Below are positions 15,270 through 27,300 of a DNA stretch of 64,000 bases, one piece after another (the first letter of the stretch is position 1; the number at the start of each line of letters is the position of its first letter). The translations under genes were made by a program, and so were the position numbers. Origin of the DNA: Gaetbulibacter sp. S0825 (GTDB taxonomy: Bacteria; Bacteroidota; Bacteroidia; Flavobacteriales; Flavobacteriaceae); assembly GCF_011777505.1 (NCBI RefSeq), contig NZ_JAATJT010000003.1:124001-188000 (forward strand), read 5' to 3'. The notes under the pieces are model-generated. The model had not been told where the DNA came from and searched no databases. It saw nothing but the letters and a program-made list of their open reading frames with translations.

Positions 15270-15713
15270 ATGAAGAAGCTTATATTATTTAGCTTTTTGT
15301 TAGTATTTGGTATTAGCAATGCTCAAAAAAAGAAGAATGAACCTCAAAGTATTATTAGCGTAAATGTTGGTATAAAAAAATACCACAATAAAGAAGAGCT
15401 AAATAGAATGCAAAAAGGTGAATTATTAGATTTATATATTGAGCGAATTGAAAGTCTTGTTCAAACTTTACCATATATAGCATTTGCTACAAAACCTGGC
15501 AAAACTATGTCTACTTATGGAATCCCTAATACTAAAGAAAATAGAAAAACGCTTGAAGACAAGATAGAAGGCACAAACGATTTTCTTGAAACGACCATTG
15601 AATTCCAAAAAAAAATGTTACCATATTCCGATAAGAGCAACTTAATTGCTGCAATTTTGTTTTATGAAGAAACAATGAAATCCTTACATGAATACAATGA
15701 GTTTAGACATTAA
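15270..15713 (+). CDS. Small secreted protein of unknown function
   Basis: The 147-residue protein has a clear signal peptide (residues 1-18, ending SNA-QKK). The mature part is mainly helical and charged, with no cysteines and no recognised motif. It has the best conserved-type promoter in this region and a weak terminator-like hairpin behind it (15764-15792), so it is probably a real single-gene unit. I cannot assign a function. Confidence 0.7.
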   Translation: MKKLILFSFLLVFGISNAQKKKNEPQSIISVNVGIKKYHNKEELNRMQKGELLDLYIERIESLVQTLPYIAFATKPGKTMSTYGIPNTKENRKTLEDKIEGTNDFLETTIEFQKKMLPYSDKSNLIAAILFYEETMKSLHEYNEFRH

Positions 15714-15763
15714 GCTAAAGATTATTTATATTTAGACTTATTTATATTTTTTGTTAAAAAATT

Positions 15764-15792
15764 AGCTGTGAAAATTTATTTTTTTCACAGCT
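15764..15792 (+). terminator. Hairpin after the 15270 gene
   Basis: AGCTGTGAAAA (15764-15774) and TTTTCACAGCT (15782-15792) form a perfect 11-bp stem with a 7-nt loop, followed by a mixed pyrimidine stretch rather than a pure T run. The rest of the 296-bp spacer 15714-16009 is AT-rich and shows no other convincing feature. Confidence 0.5.
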
Positions 15793-16009
15793 TCTCTATT
15801 TTAAAAAAAATCTAGCAACATATATATGTTTGATTTATTTAATAGAAAAAGTTAGCATATAAGCATAAAAGTTTCATTTTAGATGAAAATATTATTTTAT
15901 GTAGGAATTTTTCTATTAATTAGTGTAGTTCATCGAATATTTTTGTGCTTCATAGGTATATTGCATAAGTTTGGGTTATTCAAGAAAATAAAAAAAATAA
16001 ATTTTCGTT

Positions 16010-17314
16010 ATGAAAAACTTTACCCAAATCATTTGCATGTTTCTATTTGCTTTTGGAAGCATTTCTGCCCAACAAGAAAAAGGAATTGTAGGTATAACTA
16101 ATTGGTTAAACAATTGGACCGAATTTAACTCTAACTCAGTTGACTATGGTGAACCTACACAAATATTAGCTGGAAATATCACTCAAGATATTACATTGTC
16201 CAAAAAATATGTTTACATGTTAATGGGTAGTGTGTTTGTTACAAACAATGCTACGATTAATATAGAGCCTGGAACAGTAATAATTGGCGATTACGAATCA
16301 AAAGCTTCTCTTACCATAAGCAGAGGATCTAAAATAATTGCGGAAGGCGAAGAAACCGACCCTATTGTTTTTACATCAAATAGAGGTGTTAAGAGGTCTG
16401 GAGATTGGGGAGGAATTATTATTCTAGGTGATGCACCAAGCAACAAGTTTGGTAATGGTTCTGTAGCTTCCTATCATCCAGAGCTTAAACCATCAGAATA
16501 TGAATATACCAATCATGGTGGAGATAGTCTTACTAGCTCTTCAGGTATTTTAAAATATGTTAGAATTGAATACGCTGGAAAAAGAATTAAAGGTGCTGGT
16601 AATTTTAATGGTTTGTTATTAGCTAGTGTTGGTAATCAAACAATTCTAGAAAATATTATGATAAGTCACTCAGCCGGAAATTCTTTTGAAGTTTTAGGAG
16701 GAGAAGTTTATTTAGAAAAAGTGGTATCCTACAAATCTGATAAAAATGATTTCAAATTTAACTACGGTGCACAATGCCAATTATATAATTCCTTAGCAAT
16801 TAGATCGCCTTATGTATCAAGTAGTGATGGATCTAGAAGCCTACTAGTTAAATCTTATGATGAAAAGGAGGAAGTTGATTTTACTAAAAAAGGAACTTCG
16901 GTCGTTGCTCAAAACTTAACATTTATAAATAAAAGTGAAGATCTTAAATCTGATGTCGAGTCTGGGTTAGTAAAAGAAGCAATATTCATTGCTGAAAACG
17001 CATCATTAGAAATGGAAAAGAGTGTTATTTCTGGTTTTAATCCAGCAGTATTACTTGATGAAAACATAACTATTAATCAAGAAAATCTGGAAAAAATAAA
17101 ATTCATCAATATGTATTTTAATAATTGTAACGGAAACATTTTTACAGAATATAATTCTAATAATGATGACTTAGAAAATTGGTATGGTAACAGTGCGTTT
17201 TTTAATGTATACTCAAAAGGTGATGACGCTGAAACGTTTATTAATTTTGATAGTAATAAAAGACCAGATTTTAGATTAAGAATTAATAAAATACTTGCAT
17301 CAACTGATGATTAA
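16010..17314 (+). CDS. Secreted parallel-beta-helix-like surface protein
   Basis: The 434-residue protein has a signal peptide (residues 1-20, ending ISA-QQE). Near residues 75-140 it carries the pattern NIEPGTVIIGDYESKASLTI, then RGSKIIAEGEETDPIVFTS and GDWGGIIILGDAPSN. This is typical of large Bacteroidota surface proteins that fold as a right-handed beta helix, often next to T9SS cargo. It lacks a recognisable type IX sorting domain at its end (the protein stops at ILASTDD). The start at 16010 gives an intact signal peptide; an overlapping short frame at 15883-16101 does not look real. Function unknown, possibly adhesion or cell-surface structure. Confidence 0.7.
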   Translation: MKNFTQIICMFLFAFGSISAQQEKGIVGITNWLNNWTEFNSNSVDYGEPTQILAGNITQDITLSKKYVYMLMGSVFVTNNATINIEPGTVIIGDYESKASLTISRGSKIIAEGEETDPIVFTSNRGVKRSGDWGGIIILGDAPSNKFGNGSVASYHPELKPSEYEYTNHGGDSLTSSSGILKYVRIEYAGKRIKGAGNFNGLLLASVGNQTILENIMISHSAGNSFEVLGGEVYLEKVVSYKSDKNDFKFNYGAQCQLYNSLAIRSPYVSSSDGSRSLLVKSYDEKEEVDFTKKGTSVVAQNLTFINKSEDLKSDVESGLVKEAIFIAENASLEMEKSVISGFNPAVLLDENITINQENLEKIKFINMYFNNCNGNIFTEYNSNNDDLENWYGNSAFFNVYSKGDDAETFINFDSNKRPDFRLRINKILASTDD

Positions 17315-17501
17315 AACTCATTAATGAGCAAAACAAAAGTATGTTTAATAAGTGCTATAGCGCTAAAAAACCTTAAGCTTTCTCATTTACCTTCCTTATC
17401 TATTGTTTATAAAAGCCAGGGAAAATAAAGCTTACTGTTTTAAGCCAGTTAACATTAAAACATTCGCAACCAAAAACACTTGACTAGTAACTTGACAATG
17501 T

Positions 17502-18938
17502 ATGATGAGAAACTTTACTTTAATTGTTTTATTATTCTTTTCTTTCACTAATACTATTAGTGCTCAGTTAGTTATAAGCACGCCTAGTTTAGGCTTTAGT
17601 CAAGCCTGTGCAAGCGAATCTTTTAATACATATTATGTAACATTTACTTTCTCACCAGAATCAAGTCTTATTCCAACAAATCAATTCATAATAGAGCTTT
17701 CAGATAATACAGGAAGTTTTTCAAACCCTACAACAGTTTACACCTCTGCACAAGGTGCTATAACACAATCACCAGCAACTTTAGGTTTTTCGTTGCCAAC
17801 TACTACAGCTGGTGAAAACTATAAAGTTAGAATAAAGAGTACTGCTCCATCTGCCACAAGTACAGGCTCAGTATCTTTTCCAGCCTACTACAAAATTCAA
17901 GATGAACCATTTTCAATTAATAATTTAATTGAAACAGCTGTTTTTTGCTCAGGAAGCAGTTATTTATTGAGTATTGATAATCCAGGAAATGAGAGTAATA
18001 ACTCGCCATTACAATACCCTTCATTAACCTTTAATTGGTATAAGGAAACTAGTCAAACAACTTCGGTTTTTGTAGCTTCAGGAGAGACATTGTCTGTTAC
18101 TGAACCAGGAACATACTTTGTTGAAACTAATTATGGTTCTTGTACGTCTGATTCTTTTTCAAATCGTGTCACTGTAAGTGAAGCATCTTCAGGGCAAACT
18201 ACATCATCAATAAGTTCTAGTTTAGGAAATCCCTATTGTTCAACTCAAGGCTCTACCACTTTAAGTGCCATAAATGGAAATAGTTATAAATGGTTTAAAG
18301 ATGGTGAAGAAATTTCGGGAGCAACAGACCAAATGCTAGTTACCAATGAATCTGGTTTATTTGAGGTTAGTATTGATTTAGGTGATTGCACTGCAAGTGC
18401 TTCCATTGAACTTGATAACACTGGTTTTACAAGTAGCATTGATGCTTCTGAAATAAACTATATAGCTGAAGGTGAAACATTAACGGTTACTGTTACTACA
18501 ACTGCCAATACTCCAGAATATGTTTGGTATTTAAACGATGTGATTATTTCTGGCGCAACCCAAAATAGCTATGAGGCTTCAGCAATTGGTAATTATAAAG
18601 TTGTGGTTACTCAAACGGTTGGCTGTAATGCATCAAAAGAATTTGAATTTGTGATTAGCAATCCTTTTCCAGATGTTTCAAACATTCCAAACTTAATAAG
18701 TCCAAATGGTGATAATATAAATGACACATGGATGATTCCACAAGCTTATGTTTCTGGAACAAACACTGAGGTAATGATCTTAGATTCTAATGGAAATATT
18801 GTATTAAAAACAAATGATTATAGAAACGATTGGCCACAAAATGAACTAAATTTTAAAAACGTAAATCCAGTTTATTATTACGTGATTACAACTCAAAATA
18901 ATAAAACAAGAAAGGGCTCAATTACGGTAGTAAAATAA
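17502..18938 (+). CDS. sprC: SprC-like gliding locus protein with type B T9SS sorting domain
   Basis: The 478-residue protein has a signal peptide (about residues 1-21, ending ISA-QLV), Ig-like and PKD-like beta domains, and a C-terminal CHU_C-type domain. That domain starts LISPNGDNINDTWMIP near residue 395 and ends in a type IX secretion, type B, sorting region. It is followed two bases later by the SprD-like gene, then the giant adhesin and a PorP/SprF gene. This is the same order as sprC-sprD-sprB-sprF of Flavobacterium johnsoniae, so the name rests on domain content plus synteny. SprC supports SprB display in that species; its mechanism is not established. Two adjacent ATG codons compete for the start; the first is used. 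Confidence 0.75.
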   Translation: MMRNFTLIVLLFFSFTNTISAQLVISTPSLGFSQACASESFNTYYVTFTFSPESSLIPTNQFIIELSDNTGSFSNPTTVYTSAQGAITQSPATLGFSLPTTTAGENYKVRIKSTAPSATSTGSVSFPAYYKIQDEPFSINNLIETAVFCSGSSYLLSIDNPGNESNNSPLQYPSLTFNWYKETSQTTSVFVASGETLSVTEPGTYFVETNYGSCTSDSFSNRVTVSEASSGQTTSSISSSLGNPYCSTQGSTTLSAINGNSYKWFKDGEEISGATDQMLVTNESGLFEVSIDLGDCTASASIELDNTGFTSSIDASEINYIAEGETLTVTVTTTANTPEYVWYLNDVIISGATQNSYEASAIGNYKVVVTQTVGCNASKEFEFVISNPFPDVSNIPNLISPNGDNINDTWMIPQAYVSGTNTEVMILDSNGNIVLKTNDYRNDWPQNELNFKNVNPVYYYVITTQNNKTRKGSITVVK

Positions 18939-18940
18939 AT

Positions 18941-21328
18941 ATGAAAATAAATTTATTAATCATATTGATTCTTATCTGCGCAACGCAGCTTTCCTATTCA
19001 CAAGAAGATGGAGTAGCCTCACTTGATATACCAGTAAGAAATTCTTTAAGATTCAATAGGTTTATTGTAAACCCTACTTTTAGCTTTGTAAGAGAACAAA
19101 ATAAATATCTAAGTTTTACTAATAAAAGACAATGGGTACAATTTAACGATGCACCACTTACTTATTTAGCTAGTTATTCTGGTAGATTCAAAGAAAACAT
19201 AGGTATTGGAGTTGGTCTGTTTCAAAAAAACAATGGTGTACTAACATCTTTTGGAGGTGTTTTAAATTTCGCTTACAATGCAAGGCTTCAACAAGACAGC
19301 AATTTAACTTTTGGTATAAATTTAGGCGCCTATAATAGTGGAATAAATGAAGGCAAGGTTATTACCAATCTTCCAGATCCATCACTTAGCAATATTCCAT
19401 CGAACTTCTTATTAAGCATAAGTCCTGGTATTAATTATGGAACACAATTTTTTGATTTAGGTGTATCTGTAAACAATTTAGTACAATATAATATTACCTC
19501 TTCAGAGTTAATAGAAGAAGATCCGCAGCAATCAATTCAGACGCATGTAATGTATACAGGCTACATGGATTCTCGTGGCTTTTTTGATCAAAGCAAATTT
19601 TCAACACTAGTCAAGTCTGAGTTTCAAAAAGACAATACTATTATATCTGGAATTGCAATGATTACAGTCCCTAAAGGAATTTGGGGACAAATTGGTTATA
19701 ATACCCTCTATGGATTTTCTGGTGGGATTGGATTAAACATTACAGAACAAATCGCTATTGAATATAATTTTGAAAAAACAGTTGGAGATTTAGAAACATT
19801 TAGGTCTTCACACGATATAACTTTAGCTTATAGATTTAAGAAAAAAGAAAGCTATTATTATGGTGGCGATGATGAAGAATCTGCTTTTGTAATTCCTAAA
19901 ACAAAAAAACGAAAAAGAGTAGTAGCAAAATCAACTACAACTAATACCGACAGAGCAAAACGAGAACAAGAAAAAGCAAACGCAGAAGAAGAAGCAAGAT
20001 TAGCAGCAGAAGCAACAGCAAAAGCCAAAGCAGATGAAGAAGCGCGTATCGCAGCAGAAAAACTTAAGGAAATTGAACTAAAAACCAATGCTGACGAAAA
20101 AGCAAGATTGGAAGCTGAAGCAAAAGCTAAAGCGGATGAAGAAGCTCGAATTGCAGCAGAAAAACTTAAAGAAATAGAACTGAAAGCTAAAGCTGATGAA
20201 AAAGCAAGATTAGAAGCTGAAGCAAAAGCTAAAGCGGATGAAGAAGCTCGAATTGCAGAAGAAAAGCTTAAGGAAATAGAATTGAAAGCTAAAGCTGACG
20301 AAAAAGCAAGATTAGAAGCTGAAGCAAAAGCTAAAGCAGATGAAGAAGCACGTATCGCAGAAGAAAAGCTTAAGGAAATAGAATTGAAAGCTAAAGCTGA
20401 AAGAGAACGCTTAGAAGCTGAAAAAGCAGTCCAATTTGAGATTACTCATAAAGATGAACTTGCAAGAACTATGTTTAATATGACTGAGTTGGCAAAAATT
20501 TCCAAACAAAAACAAGAAGATTTACTAACCAGACTGAATGAAGCAGTAGAGGATAAAAATAAAGATCTTAAGGATTTAAAAGAAGAAAACGATTTAAGTG
20601 AACAAGGTATTTATAAAGAGCCAAAGGCATTTAAAAGTGTTACTGCTCAAAACAGAGCCTTGGAAGCTTTAAAGGTAGAAGTTGATAATGCAATAAGTGA
20701 ACGCTCTAAAAATATTGAAGAATTAGAGAGACAATATAACAATAGACTTAAAAATGTTTCAGATAAAAACGATGCCACTAATCAATATTATCGTGATGCT
20801 ATTCAACAATTAAAAGACGAGCAAGAACAATCTCTAAGGTCAAAAGCATCTTTAGTATCTCGATTAGAAAAAATTGATCTTGATTTAGAATTTGAGCGAA
20901 ACCGAAGAATAAAAAGAGCTCTTTATGATAATGAAGAAGATAGATATGAAAAAGATAGAGCGACGCTTAATCAAATAAAACAAAGCACAGAAATTGGTGG
21001 AAATAGATTATTAAACGAAGGAGATTTTGATTTTGGTGAGGAACGTGTTTTAGATAATATACAAATTGTTAAAGATGTAAAGCATGTAGATGAAGGTTAT
21101 TATGTTGTACTCGCAGTGCACAATGATGTTGATAAAAGGGATGAGTTCTTGACAAAAGTAATATCCGCTGGTCAACCAAAAATAGACTTCTTCTACGATA
21201 TTAATTCAAGTAAATACTTTATTTATTATGAAAAATTTCAAAGTATAGACGAAGCAAGAAAAGCCATACAATTAGACAATGGTAAGCCATATAATAGTAA
21301 AATGTCGATAGTGAAAATTGAGAAATAA
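18941..21328 (+). CDS. sprD: SprD-like protein: PorP/SprF barrel, coiled-coil repeats and SPOR-like end
   Basis: This 795-residue protein has a signal peptide (residues 1-20). A PorP/SprF-type outer-membrane domain covers about residues 25-300. A long charged coiled-coil follows (about 325-660), containing four near-identical 34-residue repeats. The C-terminal 90 residues resemble SPOR-type peptidoglycan-binding domains (GYYVVLAVHNDVDKRDEFLT). The design suggests an outer-membrane piece tied by a coiled coil to the peptidoglycan. It sits between the SprC-like and SprB-like genes, as SprD does in F. johnsoniae, where it assists SprB-based gliding. The repeat DNA (20027-20431) makes the length likely to vary between strains. 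Confidence 0.75.
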   Translation: MKINLLIILILICATQLSYSQEDGVASLDIPVRNSLRFNRFIVNPTFSFVREQNKYLSFTNKRQWVQFNDAPLTYLASYSGRFKENIGIGVGLFQKNNGVLTSFGGVLNFAYNARLQQDSNLTFGINLGAYNSGINEGKVITNLPDPSLSNIPSNFLLSISPGINYGTQFFDLGVSVNNLVQYNITSSELIEEDPQQSIQTHVMYTGYMDSRGFFDQSKFSTLVKSEFQKDNTIISGIAMITVPKGIWGQIGYNTLYGFSGGIGLNITEQIAIEYNFEKTVGDLETFRSSHDITLAYRFKKKESYYYGGDDEESAFVIPKTKKRKRVVAKSTTTNTDRAKREQEKANAEEEARLAAEATAKAKADEEARIAAEKLKEIELKTNADEKARLEAEAKAKADEEARIAAEKLKEIELKAKADEKARLEAEAKAKADEEARIAEEKLKEIELKAKADEKARLEAEAKAKADEEARIAEEKLKEIELKAKAERERLEAEKAVQFEITHKDELARTMFNMTELAKISKQKQEDLLTRLNEAVEDKNKDLKDLKEENDLSEQGIYKEPKAFKSVTAQNRALEALKVEVDNAISERSKNIEELERQYNNRLKNVSDKNDATNQYYRDAIQQLKDEQEQSLRSKASLVSRLEKIDLDLEFERNRRIKRALYDNEEDRYEKDRATLNQIKQSTEIGGNRLLNEGDFDFGEERVLDNIQIVKDVKHVDEGYYVVLAVHNDVDKRDEFLTKVISAGQPKIDFFYDINSSKYFIYYEKFQSIDEARKAIQLDNGKPYNSKMSIVKIEK
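20027..20431 (+). repeat. Four tandem 102-bp repeats inside the sprD-like gene
   Basis: Units start at 20027, 20129, 20231 and 20333. Each encodes a 34-residue module beginning KADEEARIA and containing EKLKEIELK and EKARLEAEA; the last unit is degenerate. Only a few positions differ between units, which points to recent expansion or gene conversion. Confidence 0.9.
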
Positions 21329-21346
21329 AATATATTGAAGACGTAC

Positions 21347-21383
21347 CATTTTTTTCAACGATTCCCCAACGCTGAAAAAAATG
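21347..21383 (+). other. T/A-rich hairpin covering an alternative ATG of the sprB-like gene
   Basis: CATTTTTTTCA (21347-21357) and TGAAAAAAATG (21373-21383) form a perfect 11-bp stem with a 15-nt loop. The 3' arm contains the ATG at 21381. The preferred ATG at 21399 lies outside. It could act on translation initiation; it is not a classical terminator because the T run is in the 5' arm. Confidence 0.4.
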
Positions 21384-21398
21384 CAAAAATATACAACC

Positions 21399-24300
21399 AT
21401 GAAAAAACCTACTTATTTAAAAACCAGCCTAGTTGTTTTAGCACTATTTTTTGGAATACAGTCTTTTGCACAAAACTATGTTCCATTTACTCCTAGATTT
21501 GATCAAGATGTAAAAGGGGATATCGTTTTGATTGGTAACAATATTTTAGGACCAGACAATAATGCATTTAACGATAATTCAGTTTACAATCATAATGTTA
21601 ATATGCAATATATTGACATTGATTCAGATGCGTCAACATATAATTCTTCTAGTGCAGATTTAGAAATACCAAATCCAAATTGTTATAGAATCATTCATGC
21701 TGGATTATATTGGGGAGCGGTTACCAATGGAGCAGAATCAATTACTGATGTAAAATTTAAGGGTCCAGTTGGTCCATATCATGATGTAATTGGAACTGTA
21801 ATTTTTAATGCTAATGGTACTTCTGTAGATGGTGGCGATAGTTTTCCTTACGCAGCATATGCTGATGTAACATCCATTGTTACAGGTATAGGTAATGGAA
21901 CTAACCTTGGTACCTATACAATTGCAAATGTATCTAGTGCTCAAGGTCAAACAGATACTTACGATCCATTTAATGGTACTGGTCATTCGGCTGGTTGGTC
22001 ATTATTTATTGTTTATGAAGACCCAACTATGCCTGGAAAATCTATTACCAGTTTTGATGGTTTTAGTGCTATTAGTGTTCCAGGAGGAAATCCTGCTTTG
22101 GATATTCCAGTTTCAGGTTTCAGAACAATTCCTGCACCTGCTCCAGTAAGAGCAAATTTTGCATTTGCAACTTTAGAAGGTGATAGTCCCATTGTAGGCG
22201 ATCAATTATTGCTTAATAGTGTTAACCTTTCAACAGCAGACAGACCTGCAGATAACTTTTTTAATAGTTCGGTAACGCGATTAGATGCTACACCAGTAAC
22301 CAATAGAAATCCTAATAGCACAAATACCTTAGGATTTGACACAGGTGTCATGGTAGTTCCAAACCCTGGGAATACAGTTATTGCCAATGATGCAACGAAT
22401 GCAACTGTACGCTTAGAAACTGATGGTGATACTTTTTTTCCATATTTTTTCGCTTTGGCAGTTGATATTATTGAACCAAACATTGTACTCACCAAAATTG
22501 TTGAAGATACTTTTGGAAATAATATTGGTGGTCAGTTGGTAAATCTTGGTGATGAGCTTAATTATGTGATAGGCTTTCAAAATACTGGAAATGATGATGC
22601 TACGAATATTACTATTAGAGACGTACTACCAACTAATATTATTTTTAATTATCCAGCAGATATAGTCTCATTACCCGCTGGAGTTACTGTGGATAGCTAT
22701 AATCCAACGACAAAAGAAATTGTTTTTAGAATTGATGAATCTTTAGTTGAGGAAAATGATCCAGTTTCTGAAATTAGATTTAAAGTAACAGTTGTAGAAT
22801 CTTGCAGTTTGCTTAGCGATGCTTGTTCTAATATTATAAGCAATCAAGCATTTACTACGTATTATGGAACATTAAACCCTACTTTTCAAATTACGGATGA
22901 TCCAAGTTTAAGTAGTAATACGGGTTGTTTATTAACACCTGCTGCAACTAACTTTCTGGCTGATTTAAACTGTACGTTTTCGGAAGAAGTCATTCTATGT
23001 GGTGATAGTGTAACATTAACTGCAGCTAATGGATACGATTCTTATTCATGGTCAACAAGTCCAACGGGTACGCCAGTAATTGGAACAACACAATCTATTA
23101 CTGTTACAACAACAGGAACATATTATTCATTCAATACAGCAGCAGCACCTTGTCAGTCTATAGAACAAGAATATGATGTTATAACGTTTGGAGCCAATGT
23201 ACCTAATCCAATAATTCCTTATGCAGACCAGATAGTTATATGCCCAAATGATGGAAAAGAACTTCCAAATATCTTTTTATGTGGTGCGAATGATGAAAGA
23301 TTCATTCAAACGGGAATTACTGACACTACATCAATGATTTGGGAAAAATTAGATGAAACTAGTTGTTCTGCAGTTGCAAACCAAGATTGTGCAAACGAAG
23401 ATGCTACTTGTACATGGAATCAAGTTGCCACAGGACCAGATTATTTAGTGGATACTGCTGGGCAATACAGACTAACTTTAAATTATGAAGGTGGTTGTTT
23501 TAACCAATTCTATTTTAATGTCTATACCAATTTATTAGAACCTACAGTTACTTCAAGAGATATTGTATGTACAACACCTGGAGAAATTGTCGTAAACAAT
23601 GTTCCAAGTGGCTATGAATATAGCATTGATGGTGTGAATTATCAAGCTAGTAATATTTTTTCTGTGGCTACACCAGGAATATATTCAGTTTATATTAGAC
23701 AAATTGGTGTCTCTCCTAACCCATGCATTTTTTCAGTTCCTGATGTACAAATAAGAGAAAGAGATTTTACGGTTTCAACAATTATTACGCAACCGTATTG
23801 TAATGGTGAATTAGGGAGTGTACATATTGCTGCTAATGATGCAGATCCTCAATATTTCTTTTCAATTTATCAAGGAGCTACACTCATTAATAGCGTTGGA
23901 CCCATAGTACCTAGCGATTATACGTTTAGCAATTTAGCACCTGGTACATATACAATAAATGTGTCTACCGAAGATGGTTGTACTTACACTGGAGATATAG
24001 AAATTATTGAACCTCCTTTACTAACAGCAACAGCAGCACTTACAAAACCTCTAACGTGTACCGATGGAGAAATTACAGTGTATCCTGTAGGTGGAACTCC
24101 ACCTTACTTTTATTTTGTTAATAGCACAACTGTTTTCCAAACAACACCAATAATTACGGTTACAACACCAGGAATTTATAATATTACAGTTGTAGATTCT
24201 AATAACTGTACGGCAGACACTACTATAACAGTTGACGTTGCTCCTGCTCCAGATTTTAATATCACCACAACAGATATTTTATGTTCAGATGCTGGAAATG

Positions 24301-27300
24301 TTGGAGGAATTAGCATTAACGTCACTAATCCTAACGGAAATACTTTAGAATACAGTATTGATGGTGGTACAACATTCTTTAATTCAAATGTTTTTACTGG
24401 ACTAGCGGCTGGAAATTATGATGTAGTGGTTCAATACACATTAGGAACAGATGTATGTGCAACTACACCGCAAACAGTAACTATCTCTGCAGTAACAGCC
24501 ATTGATGGAACTGCAACATTAACAACACCTTATACATGTACCACAAATGGTATTATTACAGTTTCGGGAGTTACTGGAGGAACACCTCCTTATATGTACA
24601 GCATAGATGGATTTACTTTTCAATCAGGAAATACTTTTACAGGATTAACAGCAGGAACTTATAATATAACTATACAAGATGATAACAACTGTACATTTAT
24701 AGCTGCGCCTGTAACGATTGATGTATTAAATCCACCAACCGATTTAACTTTTAGCAATACGCCTTTAAGTTGTCCGTCAATTACTTCAGATGTCACAATA
24801 ACAGGAACTACAGGTGGAACAGCTCCATTAGAGTATCAAATTATTGCTCCAGCAGTATCAGCAACTCCTTACCAAACATCAACTATTTTCCCAGGACTTG
24901 CTCCAGGAACTTATACGTTTCAAGTGAGAGATGCTAATGATTGTACCTATAGCGAATCATATACCATTGCTCCATTACCTCCAACGACAGTAAGTACAGT
25001 TCTAACAAAAGATTTAGATTGTACAGCCTCTCCTGATGCTATTATTACTGGAACAATTGCTGGAGGAACTGCGCCATTTACTTATGCAGTATCTATAAAC
25101 GGAGGTGCTTATACCTCATTAGGTGCAACAGGGTCTCCATTTATTTACGCTGCTTCTACAGATGGAACATACCAATTCCAAATAACCGATGCTAATGGTT
25201 GTATTTCAGAATCAGGTGTGCAAACGGTGAATGCAATTTCGTTGCCTGAAATAAGTTCAGTAACATCAACACCAAATGTATGTAATGGAGATTCCAATGG
25301 CTCTATACAAATAGCAATAAATCCAAGTGTTGGTACACCACCATTTACAATTAACGTTTATAATACTACTACTAGTACAGATTATGGAACTCAAATAAGT
25401 GGTTTACCTGCTGGCGACTATACAATAACATTAACAGATGCAAAATCTTGTACAGATACTGAAACTATTACCATAACCGAACCTGACCCCATTTTAGTAA
25501 CCTACCATACTGTAGATATTACCTGTAGCCCAAGTGGTGTGTCACAAGGTTCCATAATAATCGATGTTGTGACTGGAGGAACAGCACCATATAACTATTT
25601 TGTTACAGGAACTAATGGCTATTCAGCATCAGAGCTTAATGCCTCTGGTACAACATCTACAACGTTTGATGTAGTTGATTTTGGGTTATATCAAATCAAT
25701 GTGGTTGATACCAATGGTTGTTCTGTATTAATTCAAGATGTCTTAGTAGCTTCACCACCAGATGATTTAGACATTTCTATAACATCAACGGTTGATTGTG
25801 CTTTAGGTGGAGAAGCCGTAGTGAGTATTGGTACAACATTAATTAGTTCTGGTCCTTTCTATTTTGATATTTACAGAGGCGTTATTCCAGCAGCTCCACC
25901 AGGAGGAACTTGGGTTACTAATGGAACTTCGTCTTATACATTTACTGGTTTATTACCTGGAGTTACTTATACATTTATTGTTTATGATGCCTCTACTGGT
26001 TGTAGTTATTTTGAAACTGCCACATCATCAATTCCAACCAATTCAACATTAACAGCTGATGCCTTAACAGCAAATAATATTACCTGTGTTGGTAGTGCGG
26101 ATGGAAACGTATCGTTTACTATAAATAGTGTTTATGGTGTGCCTGTAAATGTTGATTATGAAATATATGATTCGTTATCAACCTTACCAATCATTCCTGG
26201 CGTTTCTGGTTCTGGCATAGTTCCAGCTGGAGGGTCGTTAGCTATAAACAATTTAGGTTCTCTACTATTTGGGAATTATTTTGTATTGATTACAGAAACT
26301 ACTGGACCAAATGCTGGATGTTCTGTTGTTACAGTACCTTTCAATATCACAGAATCTGCTTTTGATTTAAATATCACAGCAACGGTTGATAAAAACGCGA
26401 ACTGTAACCCAAATTCAGGTGTTATTAGTGCAATTGCTACCGATGGTACTGCACCTTATTTATATCAATTAACTACCTCAGCAACACCACCATTGGCAAC
26501 AGACCCATCTTGGGCATCTGCCAATGTGTTCAACGTTGATGCTAATAGCTATTATGTGCATGTTATAGATGCTTATGGATGTATTAGAACAACTCCTGTA
26601 ATTGTATTACCAAATGACCCTGAACCAGTAATTGCTACTTCAGTAAGTAATCAATGTACAGTTACAGATGGAAATTTTGAAATAGATGTAACTTTAACAA
26701 CCGCTGGAATAGCGCCATATAGCTATAGCATAGATGGTGGTGCATTCCAAACGCTTACTGCACCATTTACAATATCTAATTTAGCTTCAGGAACGCATAC
26801 CATAGAAATTCAAGATGTTAACGGTTGTGGAAATTTAGTATCAGTAGATATTGAAGCTCCCTTAGGAATAATTCCAGATATAACAACGATGCCTTCTTGT
26901 AATAATGATGATGGACAAATTACCATCACAGGTTCTGGAGGAAGTGGAACCTATAATTATGCTATAAGTCCAAATCCAGCATCAATTACCTTAGTTGGCA
27001 ATGTATTTTCAGGTGTGCCATCAGGAACATATACAGTGACAATAACTGACACAGTAACATTATGTACTGAAGATGTAGAAATAGTTGTACCAGAAGCAAC
27101 ATTACCAACCTTAACTACAACACCAACAGCAGTTACATGTTATGGATATAGTTCAGGTGCTTTTGAATTAAATGTAAGCGGTTATTCAGGTGCTTATAGC
27201 TATGAAGTGTTTGATAGTACAAGTACGTCAGTTTTTGGAGTTGTTTCAGCAAACACCTCAACAAATCCAGAAATAGTAACTGGATTAACTGCAGGAACTT

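Noticed and set aside
15883-16101. Open frame of 72 codons overlapping the start of the 16010 gene
   Set aside because: It overlaps a gene with a clear signal peptide in another frame. Its second half is the out-of-frame reading of that signal peptide, and no promoter or family match was seen.
17317-17364. Short dyads CTCATTAATGAG and AGTGC-TATA-GCGCT after the 16010 gene
   Set aside because: Stems are only 5-6 bp with no T run, so a terminator or operator cannot be supported.
21381-21398. Upstream ATG of the SprB-like gene as true start
   Set aside because: The ATG at 21399 gives a standard signal peptide, while the 21381 start adds MQKYTT before it and lies in a hairpin. It cannot be fully excluded.
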